Source: an uncultured Catenibacillus sp. (lineage in GTDB: Bacteria; Bacillota; Clostridia; Lachnospirales; Lachnospiraceae). Taken from it: 64,000 nt of DNA. The translations under genes and the position numbers were made by a program. Under the pieces are notes generated by a model. The model saw only the letters and a list, made by a program, of their open reading frames with translations, was not told where the DNA came from and searched no databases. The DNA lies in NCBI GenBank assembly GCA_934339005.1, contig CAKRHR010000011.1, forward strand, positions 3,604 through 67,603, written 5' to 3'. The number at the start of each line of letters is the position of its first letter. The stretch's first letter is position 1. Positions 1 to 8,128 of the stretch are shown one piece after another.

Positions 1-573
1 ACTATCCTTACGTGCCACCCAGATTTCACCCGGATAATCCCGGAACATCAACTCTAGAGCATAAGAGCCACGGACGCGAACCATCGTCTTGGCAATGGCG
101 TCAATAGGGTCAAGATTGTACTTTTTATAATAGTACTCAACCAGCTTAACAACTACTTCTGTATCGGTCTGGCTGTAAAAAGTATAACTATGCTTTAACA
201 GTTTTTCTTTCAGTTCCGTGTAATTTTCAATGATACCATTATGTACGCCGACAACCTCAGACTCCACTGTACCAGATCCAGAACGAGTACAGTTACCAGA
301 AACATGTGGATGTGCATTGGTCTGGCTCGGTTCACCGTGGGTGGCCCAACGGGTATGTCCGATACCACAAGTTCCTTTCAGAACATTACCGTTATCCGTT
401 TTCTCGATCAGATTGGACAGGCGGCCTTTTGCTTTCACAACCTGTGCCAGATTCTCTCCATCACGGACAGCCAGTCCAGCTGAGTCATATCCTCTATATT
501 CCAGTTTAGACAGTCCATCCAACAGGATCGGTGCTGCCTGTCGGTTTCCTGTAAAACCAACGATTCCACACAT
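1..573 (-). CDS. glmS: Glutamine--fructose-6-phosphate aminotransferase GlmS, N-terminal part (cut by window edge)
   Basis: Partial gene of 191 codons that runs off the left edge in frame. The product begins MCGIVGF, so Cys2 becomes the N-terminal nucleophile of the class II glutaminase domain after Met removal. The segments EYRGYDSAG, GIGHTRWATHG and HNGIIENY are the standard glutaminase landmarks. GlmS makes glucosamine-6-phosphate from fructose-6-phosphate and glutamine in the cytoplasm, the first step to UDP-GlcNAc and peptidoglycan. The start is fixed by an AGGAGG site seven bases upstream. Only about 75 bp separate the start from the decayed glmM, so there is no room for a glmS ribozyme. 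The visible part shows no lesions, in contrast to its neighbour. Confidence 0.95.
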   Translation of the reverse strand, partial: MCGIVGFTGNRQAAPILLDGLSKLEYRGYDSAGLAVRDGENLAQVVKAKGRLSNLIEKTDNGNVLKGTCGIGHTRWATHGEPSQTNAHPHVSGNCTRSGSGTVESEVVGVHNGIIENYTELKEKLLKHSYTFYSQTDTEVVVKLVEYYYKKYNLDPIDAIAKTMVRVRGSYALELMFRDYPGEIWVARKDS

Positions 574-608
574 AGGTTTATCCCTCCTGTTATTTATTTC
601 TCTCGCCT

Positions 609-614
609 ATTATA
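609..614 (-). promoter_or_regulatory. Possible -10 box of the glmS promoter
   Basis: A TATAAT hexamer on the minus strand lies about 36 bp before the glmS start. No good -35 hexamer is found at 16-18 bp, so the assignment rests on the -10 match and position only. Confidence 0.4.
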
Positions 615-650
615 CTTTCCCTCTATTATGCAAAATGGTTCTGGATACTT

Positions 651-1434
651 GCCCATAGCCTCAGCAACTTTATTTACTGCTTCCTACACAGCAGGATCAT
701 TCTGCGCGGCTTTCTTATCGGTCACACGGACATTCTCCAACACCTACGGATAGATTTTCAACGATGCTGCCAGTTCGTTCATCGGCTTCTTCTTTCCCAG
801 CATCACTTCCATCATCTTCAGACTGGTCAGGATACCATCGCCAGTGCTTTCGTACTTACTGAAAATGATATGCCCACTCTGCTCGCCGCCGATGCGGCAG
901 CTGTTTTTGGCCATGTACTCATAGACATACTTGACTCCCACAGCAGTTTTAGCATATCCAATACCCTGCTCATCAAATGCTTTGTACAAACCAAAGTTTG
1001 GCATGACCGTAGTAACAACTATATTATTCAGTAACTTGCCACGTTCTTTCATATAGCAGCCATAGATGTACAGGATATGGTCACCCGTGATGACGTTTCC
1101 TTTCTCATCTACACACAGGCACCGATTGGCATCACCATCGTAGGCAAACCCAACATTCAGCCCCTTCTCCACAACAAACTTCTGCAGACCCTCAATATGC
1201 GTAGCGCTGACATTATTGTTGATGTTCAAACCGTTCGGCTTGTTGCTTATGACATAGGTGTCTGCGCCGAGTATCCTTGCCGATAACAATACGGGTAGGA
1301 TTGCTGTCACCATTGCGCTCACACAAAGTATTATAGTACCACCCTAAGAAACGCTCCACCTTATGGGCATGATCAGAAGTTAATGTAATTCCGGCTTCAC
1401 CACGGAAGCCATCCGTTCCAAAGAATTTCGATAT
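651..1434 (-). pseudogene. glmM: Decayed phosphoglucosamine mutase (glmM) pseudogene
   Basis: The pieces match GlmM, which converts glucosamine-6-P to glucosamine-1-P. Several independent lesions are visible. (1) An AAGGAG site is followed seven bases later by ATA where ATG is expected, just before SKFFGTDGFRGEAG. (2) After IGKDTRR the reading jumps to LGADTYV in another frame, removing the catalytic-serine region (about 200 residues by family length). The junction at 1262-1272 is an 11-base stretch able to encode both sides, suggesting deletion between short repeats. (3) The metal-binding DGDADR motif reads DGDANR. (4) Two CAG-to-TAG stops follow KIYP and NDPAV where Gln is usual. (5) Similarity ends after VAEAMG, so the RESGTEP phosphate-binding end is missing. 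A functional glmM must exist elsewhere. Confidence 0.93.
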
Positions 1435-1451
1435 TTTTTTTCTCCTTACAA

Positions 1452-2498
1452 TCAAACGCGAAACACAAAGAGTAATCCGTATTCTGTATTACTCTTTACC
1501 CCCCCCCTGATTATTCGGAGTATATATTTTGCTGCGTACTTAACTTTTCTTTTAGCTCGCGCTTTAAAGGAATGTTTGATTGGGGCTGCATATTTTACTT
1601 CCAGTTCTTCAAAACTCATTGTTTGCATATCTTCAAAAAATGTATCCCTTTGCGAAGGTCTTGCACAAGACTTATATTCAGCAGGATTTCCTTTTACTCC
1701 CGACTCATAAGATACTTCTTTAATCTTCAGCGTATCACTAATATCATCAAATACAGTCTGGCCTTTATCTGTACGAATCAATACCAATGATGTCCCCATA
1801 CCATCATTCATTTCAGGCGCAACAGTTTTAATTCCCCAAAAGTCAGCAATCGTTAAATCAGACTCTTTTTCCTTCTTAGCAACGCACTCATAACAGGAAG
1901 GGCGCAAACAATAGTTTCTCAGAAACATCTGCATGTAAGAATCTTTATCTTTAGATATGTACAGTTTTTTTTCATCACCATGTGGGATAATATTTAAAAC
2001 CTCTTTCATTCCAAAATCAATCCAACTGTCATCCTTGCAACGAAAATTAATACCCTTTAATTTGCCACAATTTTTCTTTTCCTGATATTCTACGTATTTT
2101 CTCCAAAGAGCTGGTGATGGCGCGCCATGACAAATCACATCAACACAAATCAGCTTATCAAATTCCTTTCCCAAAAAGTTCTTCAGACCATTCACTTGGC
2201 ATCCTGTTCCACTGAAAAGTACAATCCTACCTGCAAGCAAATCATCTTTAACATGTTTATATGCATTCCCAACCTTTGCCTGTAAATACTTGGATCCACG
2301 AAGCCTTACGAGTCCAGCCATATCCGTCACTCGTACAAATTCAGCCGAATAGCAATCTTCAGACATCGTAACTCCGTAAACCACTCCATTCTTGTTAAGC
2401 ACATGCTCTGCTAGAGAAGAAAATACCGCTCCAGAAGAACTTCTTAATCTCACATCTTTGTTTTTACTGTAACAAGCATATACTTTTTTTGGTTTCAT
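1452..2498 (-). CDS. FrhB-like (coenzyme F420 hydrogenase/dehydrogenase beta subunit family) protein lacking the ferredoxin domain
   Basis: Last gene of the capsule operon, about 348 residues. It matches the C-terminal FrhB family found in polysaccharide loci beside pyruvyl transferases: RLRSSSGAVFSSLAEHVL near the N-terminus, RGSKYLQAKVG, FSGTGCQVNGL, and a cysteine pair in CLRPSCYECV. Compared with the paralogue at 8129-9355 it lacks the N-terminal two-cluster ferredoxin domain. The start at 2498 is chosen for its GGAGG site. An upstream in-frame extension to 2588 carries no cysteines and no domain. The substrate is unknown; these proteins probably work as flavin/Fe-S redox enzymes on sugar-linked groups, and F420 use is not implied. 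The tail after the G9 tract may be non-native. Confidence 0.75.
   Translation of the reverse strand: MKPKKVYACYSKNKDVRLRSSSGAVFSSLAEHVLNKNGVVYGVTMSEDCYSAEFVRVTDMAGLVRLRGSKYLQAKVGNAYKHVKDDLLAGRIVLFSGTGCQVNGLKNFLGKEFDKLICVDVICHGAPSPALWRKYVEYQEKKNCGKLKGINFRCKDDSWIDFGMKEVLNIIPHGDEKKLYISKDKDSYMQMFLRNYCLRPSCYECVAKKEKESDLTIADFWGIKTVAPEMNDGMGTSLVLIRTDKGQTVFDDISDTLKIKEVSYESGVKGNPAEYKSCARPSQRDTFFEDMQTMSFEELEVKYAAPIKHSFKARAKRKVKYAAKYILRIIRGGVKSNTEYGLLFVFRV
1467..1497 (-). terminator. Hairpin at the end of the capsule operon
   Basis: A perfect 10-bp stem (AAAGAGTAAT/ATTACTCTTT) with an 11-nt loop lies at the 3' end of the last capsule gene, just after a G9 tract. There is no long U run after it, so it may be a weak terminator or a transcript-stabilising hairpin. 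The annotated reading frame of the last gene runs through the stem. Confidence 0.5.
1499..1507 (-). repeat. G9 homopolymer tract near the 3' end of the FrhB-like gene
   Basis: Nine consecutive G on the coding strand. With G9 the frame continues for 15 codons past the tract before TGA. With G8 it stops immediately, and with G10 after two further codons. Slippage here would alter only the C-terminal tail. Confidence 0.9.
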
Positions 2499-2650
2499 CC
2501 TATATTTCCTCCACTTTAACCTTAATAGTCCCTCGAGATTAGTTTTCTTGCTAATTTTATTTCCCGCATATATTTCTTTTTCCCCCATGCGTGTCTATCT
2601 GCCAAAGAATTTTATCTACAAAAAGAAATAGGCGAAACCGATCAGCGCTC

Positions 2651-4057
2651 TTATTTATTTTTTATTATACCTTTTTTGATTGTTACTAAGGCTCTCCTAT
2701 TACTAATCAAAAAAAATACCGATGCGACACACACCATAACAATATCTATTAGATTCGTAGTCCATATAGTCGCAACTGCCACAGCTATAGCAGCGAAAAA
2801 ATATGGCAAAAATTTTTTAAGTTCTATCCGAATAGGAAAAACCGTTTTTATGTCATTCATTCTAAAAAGCCACATTACAAAAAAACCAAGAAATGTAGAA
2901 ATAGCAGCTGCAAACAAACCAATATATCGAATGCAAAGAATATCAACTGCAAAATTAACTGCCGCTCCAATTACACTTGTTTTTGCAGCACCAACAGTCT
3001 TTTTTCCCTGTAAATACCCTATACTACTGAAAGACGAGAATCCCTGAAAAACTGTGCCCAAATACAAAAAACCTATATATACTGCGGCTTCTCTGTAAGA
3101 AGCACTTAGAATCAATTTCATTACAAGCTTAGTTAATGGTATTAACACAAATACAAGCCCAAATGATACTTTATATAGCTGTTCAAATACGGTTTGAGTG
3201 TATTGCTCAGACTGTTTTTCTTTCTTTAATTCTGCCAAAGCCATATCAGTCCAGGCATTGTTAAACATCGTAAAAATTGTTTGTAAAATAGATGGAAATT
3301 TATAAGAAACCGAGTATATTCCATTTGCTGCACTGCCGATAGCCCACTTAATTACATAACGGTCAGAAGCACTCATTACCCACCAACTTAGCGTGGATGG
3401 CACAAGCGGAATAGAGTACTCAAGCATTTCTTTCTGCTCATTATGATAATTTGGGCGAAAATCTACAACTCGCAATCTTTTTTCACAAGCTAGTATTAGT
3501 GCTATAGTTGAATATAAACTGATCACACAGCTTTGTAACATCGCAATAACACCACGTTTAAAATAGCATATCATTACAACATTGAGACACACCATCACGA
3601 AGGTGTGAAATACACCAGAAAGTGCAAACAGTTTTTGGTTTTTAACACCACGCAATAATTTCTGCAAGCACTCCAGAATTCGATCTCCAATTAGAATGGC
3701 AATAAAATAGTAGCAGTGCCAAATAGGAATAAAATGGTTGATTCCAAGCATCAACAACACAGCTAACAAACAATTTCGAATCAACAATTTGTAAGTTGCA
3801 GAAATATATGGTATCTCATTTTCTTGCCTGTGAATAATCCAACGGTATGCCGCATCGGAAATTTTCATCGTCAACAGTGGAGATAAAAGACTAACTGTTG
3901 TAATCAAAAGATCATAATCTCCCAATTCCTCAGGCAAAATAAAATATGTATATAGTGGAACAATCAAAAAATTCAGAAATTTGGTTCCAAAATTTCCTAT
4001 GGCATAAGTTATTGTACCAACTAATAGTGCTTTATTCTTTTTGGTGTTCTCACTCAC
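2651..4057 (-). CDS. Polysaccharide flippase (Wzx/MATE-like, polysaccharide biosynthesis family)
   Basis: About 468 residues, with 12 or more hydrophobic segments, beginning GTITYAIGNFGTKFLNFL, the usual first helix of the polysaccharide biosynthesis protein/MurJ-like superfamily. Flippases of this type move undecaprenyl-linked repeat units across the membrane before Wzy polymerisation, and a Wzy-like polymerase is encoded at 6821-8092. The start is taken as the GTG at 4057, eight bases after AGAAGG; a GTG nine bases further upstream overlaps the ribosome site and is less likely. It lies near the 3' end of the operon, after the acetyltransferase at 4119. Confidence 0.85.
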   Translation of the reverse strand: MSENTKKNKALLVGTITYAIGNFGTKFLNFLIVPLYTYFILPEELGDYDLLITTVSLLSPLLTMKISDAAYRWIIHRQENEIPYISATYKLLIRNCLLAVLLMLGINHFIPIWHCYYFIAILIGDRILECLQKLLRGVKNQKLFALSGVFHTFVMVCLNVVMICYFKRGVIAMLQSCVISLYSTIALILACEKRLRVVDFRPNYHNEQKEMLEYSIPLVPSTLSWWVMSASDRYVIKWAIGSAANGIYSVSYKFPSILQTIFTMFNNAWTDMALAELKKEKQSEQYTQTVFEQLYKVSFGLVFVLIPLTKLVMKLILSASYREAAVYIGFLYLGTVFQGFSSFSSIGYLQGKKTVGAAKTSVIGAAVNFAVDILCIRYIGLFAAAISTFLGFFVMWLFRMNDIKTVFPIRIELKKFLPYFFAAIAVAVATIWTTNLIDIVMVCVASVFFLISNRRALVTIKKGIIKNK

Positions 4058-4118
4058 CTTAATCACCTTCTTTGTTTTATATATAAACTTCGCGATCGTC
4101 TTGCAAAGTAGTTCTATT

Positions 4119-4697
4119 TTAATTACTTTTGATTTTCACAATTTTGGCTGGAACACCTGCCAAAACAACATTCGGAGTATCACACGATGAAATAACAACT
4201 GCACCCGCTGCAATAGTTACATTGTCTGCAATTTTAACATTACCAAAAATTGATGAACCAAATCCCATTCGTACATTATTTCCTATCTTTGGAACTCCAG
4301 GACGTGTTATTGAGACACCAATGCAATTGCTACCATGTAAAATCAAATTGTCTCCAATTTCCGCCAATCCATTTACCACAATTCCCTGTGTATGCTCTAT
4401 CTGAAGTCCCCTTCCACAAGATCGCTCATTCATTTCTATTCCTAATTTTCTTCCCAGTTGATTTTTTTTTCTGCACGCACAGATATACAAAATCGCATTC
4501 AGTATACTTTTATTACGATTCTCATAATAGTATCCTGCCGTTCTTAATGCTTTCACATATTTCCATGTATAATAATCTGGGTGTGCTTTCAGAAATCTCA
4601 ATAAAGCCTGTTTCTTTCCGCCCCCCATCCGATTGATATAGGGACATTTTTCATATCGTAAAATTTCACGCAGTTCCTTCCTTGTTTTAATCGTCAT
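4119..4697 (-). CDS. Hexapeptide-repeat acetyltransferase (serine O-acetyltransferase-like)
   Basis: 192 residues. The C-terminal two thirds carry left-handed beta-helix repeats (LQIEHTQGIVVNG, IGDNLILHGSNCIGVSI, IGNNVRMGFGSSIFG) ending in AGAVVISSCDTPNVVLAGVPAK. This is the CysE-like type common in capsule loci, where it acetylates sugars rather than serine. It probably uses acetyl-CoA to O- or N-acetylate the repeat unit. It overlaps the pyruvyl transferase upstream by four bases (ATGA), indicating translational coupling. A G6 run near codon 25 (4621-4626) is in frame. The target residue cannot be deduced. Confidence 0.8.
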   Translation of the reverse strand: MTIKTRKELREILRYEKCPYINRMGGGKKQALLRFLKAHPDYYTWKYVKALRTAGYYYENRNKSILNAILYICACRKKNQLGRKLGIEMNERSCGRGLQIEHTQGIVVNGLAEIGDNLILHGSNCIGVSITRPGVPKIGNNVRMGFGSSIFGNVKIADNVTIAAGAVVISSCDTPNVVLAGVPAKIVKIKSN

Positions 4698-5848
4698 CTT
4701 ACGCCGTCCTCTTCAGCCTTTTCTATAGCAGTTCTCAGCCATGTTTCAGAAAACTCGCGACTAACTCGTATACGCTCGTCTACTTTTGACCAATCAATGT
4801 CCTCTTTTATCTTGCAAAGACCGCCATCAATATTGAAATCTCTCATCTCCAAATTTTCAAGTCCTGCTAATTTCAACAAAGTCGTGATCCGAGATGCCAT
4901 ATTTTTTCTAGAGCCAGAATTAACCACAAATTGAGTATGAAATAATAGCGAAAAAACAGTTGCATGAAAGGAATCTGTATAAACAAACTGTGCATTTTTT
5001 ATAGCTGAAAGCCATGTTTCAACCTTTGGCGAAATCAACACTTCTTGATTATACTTGCGACAATCTGTTCGATTCGCAGTAATTATAATCATTTTATAAC
5101 CAAGATAACGTGCAAAAGCCTTGGCTGTTCTATATATGTCTGCGTCGAATCTCACTTGATATAGTAACATATAAGGTTCATCCATGAGTCTCCTTTCATC
5201 TGTTTTCAAGCTCCAAAACTCTCTTGTAAAAAGCATTGTCGGATCTAATACCACTGTCGAGTTCAATCCTAATTCTTTCAGTATTTTTTTCCCACTTTCT
5301 TCACGTACAGATAACGAAGAAAACAATTGGAGCATTTTTCTTACTTTCTGCTTATGCTTCTCCGGTATATCTTCTCTGCCAAAACTTGATGCGTATGAAA
5401 TTTTATTACCTCGTACAAAAGGAAGATAAAATGGAAGCTCCAATTCCTTTTTCGGTGCATATTCACTATTCCACACCTGATCACTTCCGACAATATAAAG
5501 GTCTGCCTGAGGAGGTTCTTTTTGTAATTCTTCAAAAGAAAAATACTTGCGACTAAAGTTGCATTCTTTTTCAATAAAATCAGAGAATCGCAAATAATCC
5601 GTTTTGATTTTCTTAAAAAACAACTGTCGCCATATTGCCCTAGTTATTGTATTTTTCCCCCAGATTTTGCTTCTCTGTGTTGCGTAATCGACATAAATTT
5701 TCGGTTGATAAATATTGCTTCTCTCCATAATATAATCTATAAAGAAAACATCATGGCCAAGCTCTTGTAAATAAGAATACAATGCGTATGCCTGCAGTAT
5801 TCCACCATAATTTTTTGCTCTACTAAATGTAATCAAACCAATTTTCAT
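4694..5848 (-). CDS. Polysaccharide pyruvyl transferase family protein (copy 2)
   Basis: 384 residues. The N-terminus MKIGLITFSRAKNYGGILQA is the family start, followed by YIVGSDQVWNSEY, SVREESGKKIL and the C-terminal YTDSFHATVFSLL with the conserved Asp-Ser-Phe-His. Family members transfer pyruvate from phosphoenolpyruvate to form a ketal on a sugar, adding negative charge to the capsule. It is paired with FrhB-like genes here, as is the paralogue at 10006-11157. It follows the GT2 gene in the same operon. Function is inferred from family and context; many such proteins remain uncharacterised. Confidence 0.85.
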   Translation of the reverse strand: MKIGLITFSRAKNYGGILQAYALYSYLQELGHDVFFIDYIMERSNIYQPKIYVDYATQRSKIWGKNTITRAIWRQLFFKKIKTDYLRFSDFIEKECNFSRKYFSFEELQKEPPQADLYIVGSDQVWNSEYAPKKELELPFYLPFVRGNKISYASSFGREDIPEKHKQKVRKMLQLFSSLSVREESGKKILKELGLNSTVVLDPTMLFTREFWSLKTDERRLMDEPYMLLYQVRFDADIYRTAKAFARYLGYKMIIITANRTDCRKYNQEVLISPKVETWLSAIKNAQFVYTDSFHATVFSLLFHTQFVVNSGSRKNMASRITTLLKLAGLENLEMRDFNIDGGLCKIKEDIDWSKVDERIRVSREFSETWLRTAIEKAEEDGVR

Positions 5849-5869
5849 TTAACACTTTTCCCTTGTTTA

Positions 5870-6805
5870 TTATTTTTTGTCCACTGTTTTAAGCATAAAA
5901 AGAAACAATGGCTGTCCATATATATATAAGCTGTATCTAATTAAATCATTAAACTTAAAATATCTTCTTAGATCAACCATTTTTAATCCTTTTAGATATT
6001 CTCTCATTTCTAAAATTTCTTTTCGATATTCTTTAGGTGCCTTTCGCAGATAATAAATTTTTGTAATACGCAGATATGTTCTTGCCTTTCTACCTTCGAT
6101 TGAATAGCCTAATGCAGGAAATCTTCTTAACGCATCTTCATGCATCCAATTTGCGATTTCAACCGCATCTAAGTATTTATCCGTAAACACGGTCACACGA
6201 CTACTAGAACCCTCTCTTTGAATATAATGATACTTATTCGTTACGATAGTTCCTACTCTTCGTGAAGCAATCAACATATTGTATGTGCCAACCAAATCCT
6301 CATGTATTCTCTTTCCCTCTGGAAAAAGCTGATTAGATATAATCTCTTTCTTAACAATCTTTTTACATACAGACATCCCGATTTCTGACTCAAAAAAAGC
6401 TCGCATCCAGTCAGTTTGTTCAGAAAATATGCAAATGCTTCCTTCTGTACCTGCTTGTTCCATGGCAAGAACATCAAGATCATTATGAACAGCATTCATA
6501 TAGAGATATTCAAACATATCTTTTTCAAAGTCATCGTCAACATCAACGAAACCAATGTATTCTCCTGTTGCCAATTCAATTCCTCTGTTTCTGGCCACAG
6601 AAACCCCTTTATTATTCTGATGAATCACTTTGCAATTGTTATAATTTTTACCCATTTTGTCACAAATTTCAGCAGAACCATCTGAAGATCCATCATCAAC
6701 TAAAATAAATTCTAAATCCTTTAGGGTCTGCTCTGCTAATCGAGTACAACAACGCTCGATAAATAATTTTCCATTATAAATTGGAACAATAACCGAAATT
6801 TTCAT
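5870..6805 (-). CDS. Glycosyltransferase family 2
   Basis: About 311 residues. It begins KISVIVPIYNG, followed by DDGSSDGSAEICD, NKGVSVARNRGIELATGEYIGFVDVDDDFE, the nucleotide-sugar binding fold and DxD-type metal site of GT-A family 2 enzymes. C-terminal residues are basic and partly amphipathic, suggesting membrane association. It adds one sugar of the repeat unit at the inner face of the membrane; donor and linkage are unknown. The start at 6805 is chosen because GGGAGG lies seven bases upstream; an in-frame ATG five codons earlier overlaps that site. Confidence 0.88.
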   Translation of the reverse strand: MKISVIVPIYNGKLFIERCCTRLAEQTLKDLEFILVDDGSSDGSAEICDKMGKNYNNCKVIHQNNKGVSVARNRGIELATGEYIGFVDVDDDFEKDMFEYLYMNAVHNDLDVLAMEQAGTEGSICIFSEQTDWMRAFFESEIGMSVCKKIVKKEIISNQLFPEGKRIHEDLVGTYNMLIASRRVGTIVTNKYHYIQREGSSSRVTVFTDKYLDAVEIANWMHEDALRRFPALGYSIEGRKARTYLRITKIYYLRKAPKEYRKEILEMREYLKGLKMVDLRRYFKFNDLIRYSLYIYGQPLFLFMLKTVDKK

Positions 6806-6820
6806 TTTCGTGCCTCCCAC

Positions 6821-8092
6821 CTATGATTGTTCATGTGCAACAACAAACGGAACTGCCAAAGAAAAATACATATTAAATGCTGCAAAATCCAAAATAAGCG
6901 ATTGATTATATGCAGAAAAGAATATGATCAATGCACAAACTACTTCTGCGAAAATGAAATACACTTTCATTTCTTCTTGCATCACTTTTATCTTTCTTCT
7001 TGTGTAAAAAAGCACTGATATTATGAACGCATAGTACAGAACAAGTCCCAAAATACCGATATTAACAACTTCCAATGAAGTGAAAAAATACTGATATCCC
7101 AAATAATTATATTTAGAGAAGAAACCACTGGAGAAGAATTCAAAACTTACATTATCACCATATCCCAATCCCAATCCAAATAGTTTTTGTGCTAGCTCGT
7201 GTAGAAAATTTTCCAGCATAAATGGAAGCGCTGTTGTTCGATTTAGTAAGTGCTGTCCGTATGTTGAACCATCCGTGCCAGCATATGCCATCATTGCTTC
7301 TATGGAGAAAATATCATTCATATTCCCATAGTATCTCATATACAAAGCAAGCCCTACAAATACTGCTGATACGCCACCTAATATCACCAGTAATTTCTTT
7401 AGTGAAAAGCGACTAAATAAGTTAGCTAACACCAAAATAATAATAAACTCAAAATAAAAAGCTTTCTGCTCGCTCAATGCTGCCATAAACATACATAACA
7501 TAATTGGCAACACCATTTGAATAAGAGAGCATCGTTTATAAAGAAATTGAATCATTACATATGTGCAATATATGCACATTAAAACATTCAGCCCTGCAGC
7601 ACCGCCTCGTACAACACGCCCTGCCGTATATAGCCCCGAGATATTATCCCAACCAAAACCAAGTACAAACTCCAAAATGCAAAAAGCTGCGTTGATGAAA
7701 ACAAGAACGCCAAAAAAGTTCAATATTTTTTCAACATCTTTTGTTCTCAAATATTTCACACAAGCCAAGAAAAAAATAAAGTATCTGAAAAAGGTTCTTA
7801 ATCCCCAAATATAAATCAATGGGTTATATAAATTTAGAAGATATCCAATTACTGTTTCAGCAAAAAGAAATCCACATATAAATCTGGTTGATTTCGCATC
7901 AAATAATATACTCTTTCTGTTTTTCAAAAGTGAAAATGCTAAAATTGCACAAGCAATGTCACTAAGATATACAATAGCATTCGGAAAATGCAAAAATCCA
8001 ATCAAGGATCTATATATATTATTATATACAATCAAAAACCAAATCCAAAATATCGGCTTTCTATAAAATTTCCTCGGTATTAATATTTTCAA
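6821..8092 (-). CDS. Wzy-like O-antigen/capsule polymerase (integral membrane)
   Basis: About 423 residues with roughly ten to twelve hydrophobic segments and a large hydrophilic loop (around YAGTDGSTYGQHLLNRTTALPF), the layout of Wzy/WaaL-type polymerases. Sequence similarity in this class is weak, so the call rests on topology and position between GT2 and FrhB genes in a Wzx/Wzz-containing locus. It would join lipid-linked repeat units on the outer face, with length set by the CpsC/CpsD pair. The start is taken as TTG at 8092, preceded by AAAGGAGG ten bases upstream; an upstream in-frame TTG at 8116 lies on the far side of that site. Confidence 0.75.
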   Translation of the reverse strand: MKILIPRKFYRKPIFWIWFLIVYNNIYRSLIGFLHFPNAIVYLSDIACAILAFSLLKNRKSILFDAKSTRFICGFLFAETVIGYLLNLYNPLIYIWGLRTFFRYFIFFLACVKYLRTKDVEKILNFFGVLVFINAAFCILEFVLGFGWDNISGLYTAGRVVRGGAAGLNVLMCIYCTYVMIQFLYKRCSLIQMVLPIMLCMFMAALSEQKAFYFEFIIILVLANLFSRFSLKKLLVILGGVSAVFVGLALYMRYYGNMNDIFSIEAMMAYAGTDGSTYGQHLLNRTTALPFMLENFLHELAQKLFGLGLGYGDNVSFEFFSSGFFSKYNYLGYQYFFTSLEVVNIGILGLVLYYAFIISVLFYTRRKIKVMQEEMKVYFIFAEVVCALIIFFSAYNQSLILDFAAFNMYFSLAVPFVVAHEQS

Positions 8093-8128
8093 AAATATAC
8101 TTCCTCCTTTTTCCAACTTTCTATTACG

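Noticed and set aside
574..650. A glmS ribozyme upstream of glmS
   Set aside because: The gap to the glmM remnant is too short and no ribozyme core was recognised.
744..1455. Two separate open frames (192 and 80 codons) that could be called genes
   Set aside because: Both are fragments of one glmM joined at a deletion; neither has a proper start or a full domain.
4621..4626. G6 run in the serine-acetyltransferase-like gene as a phase switch
   Set aside because: It is in frame, short, and the protein is complete on both sides.
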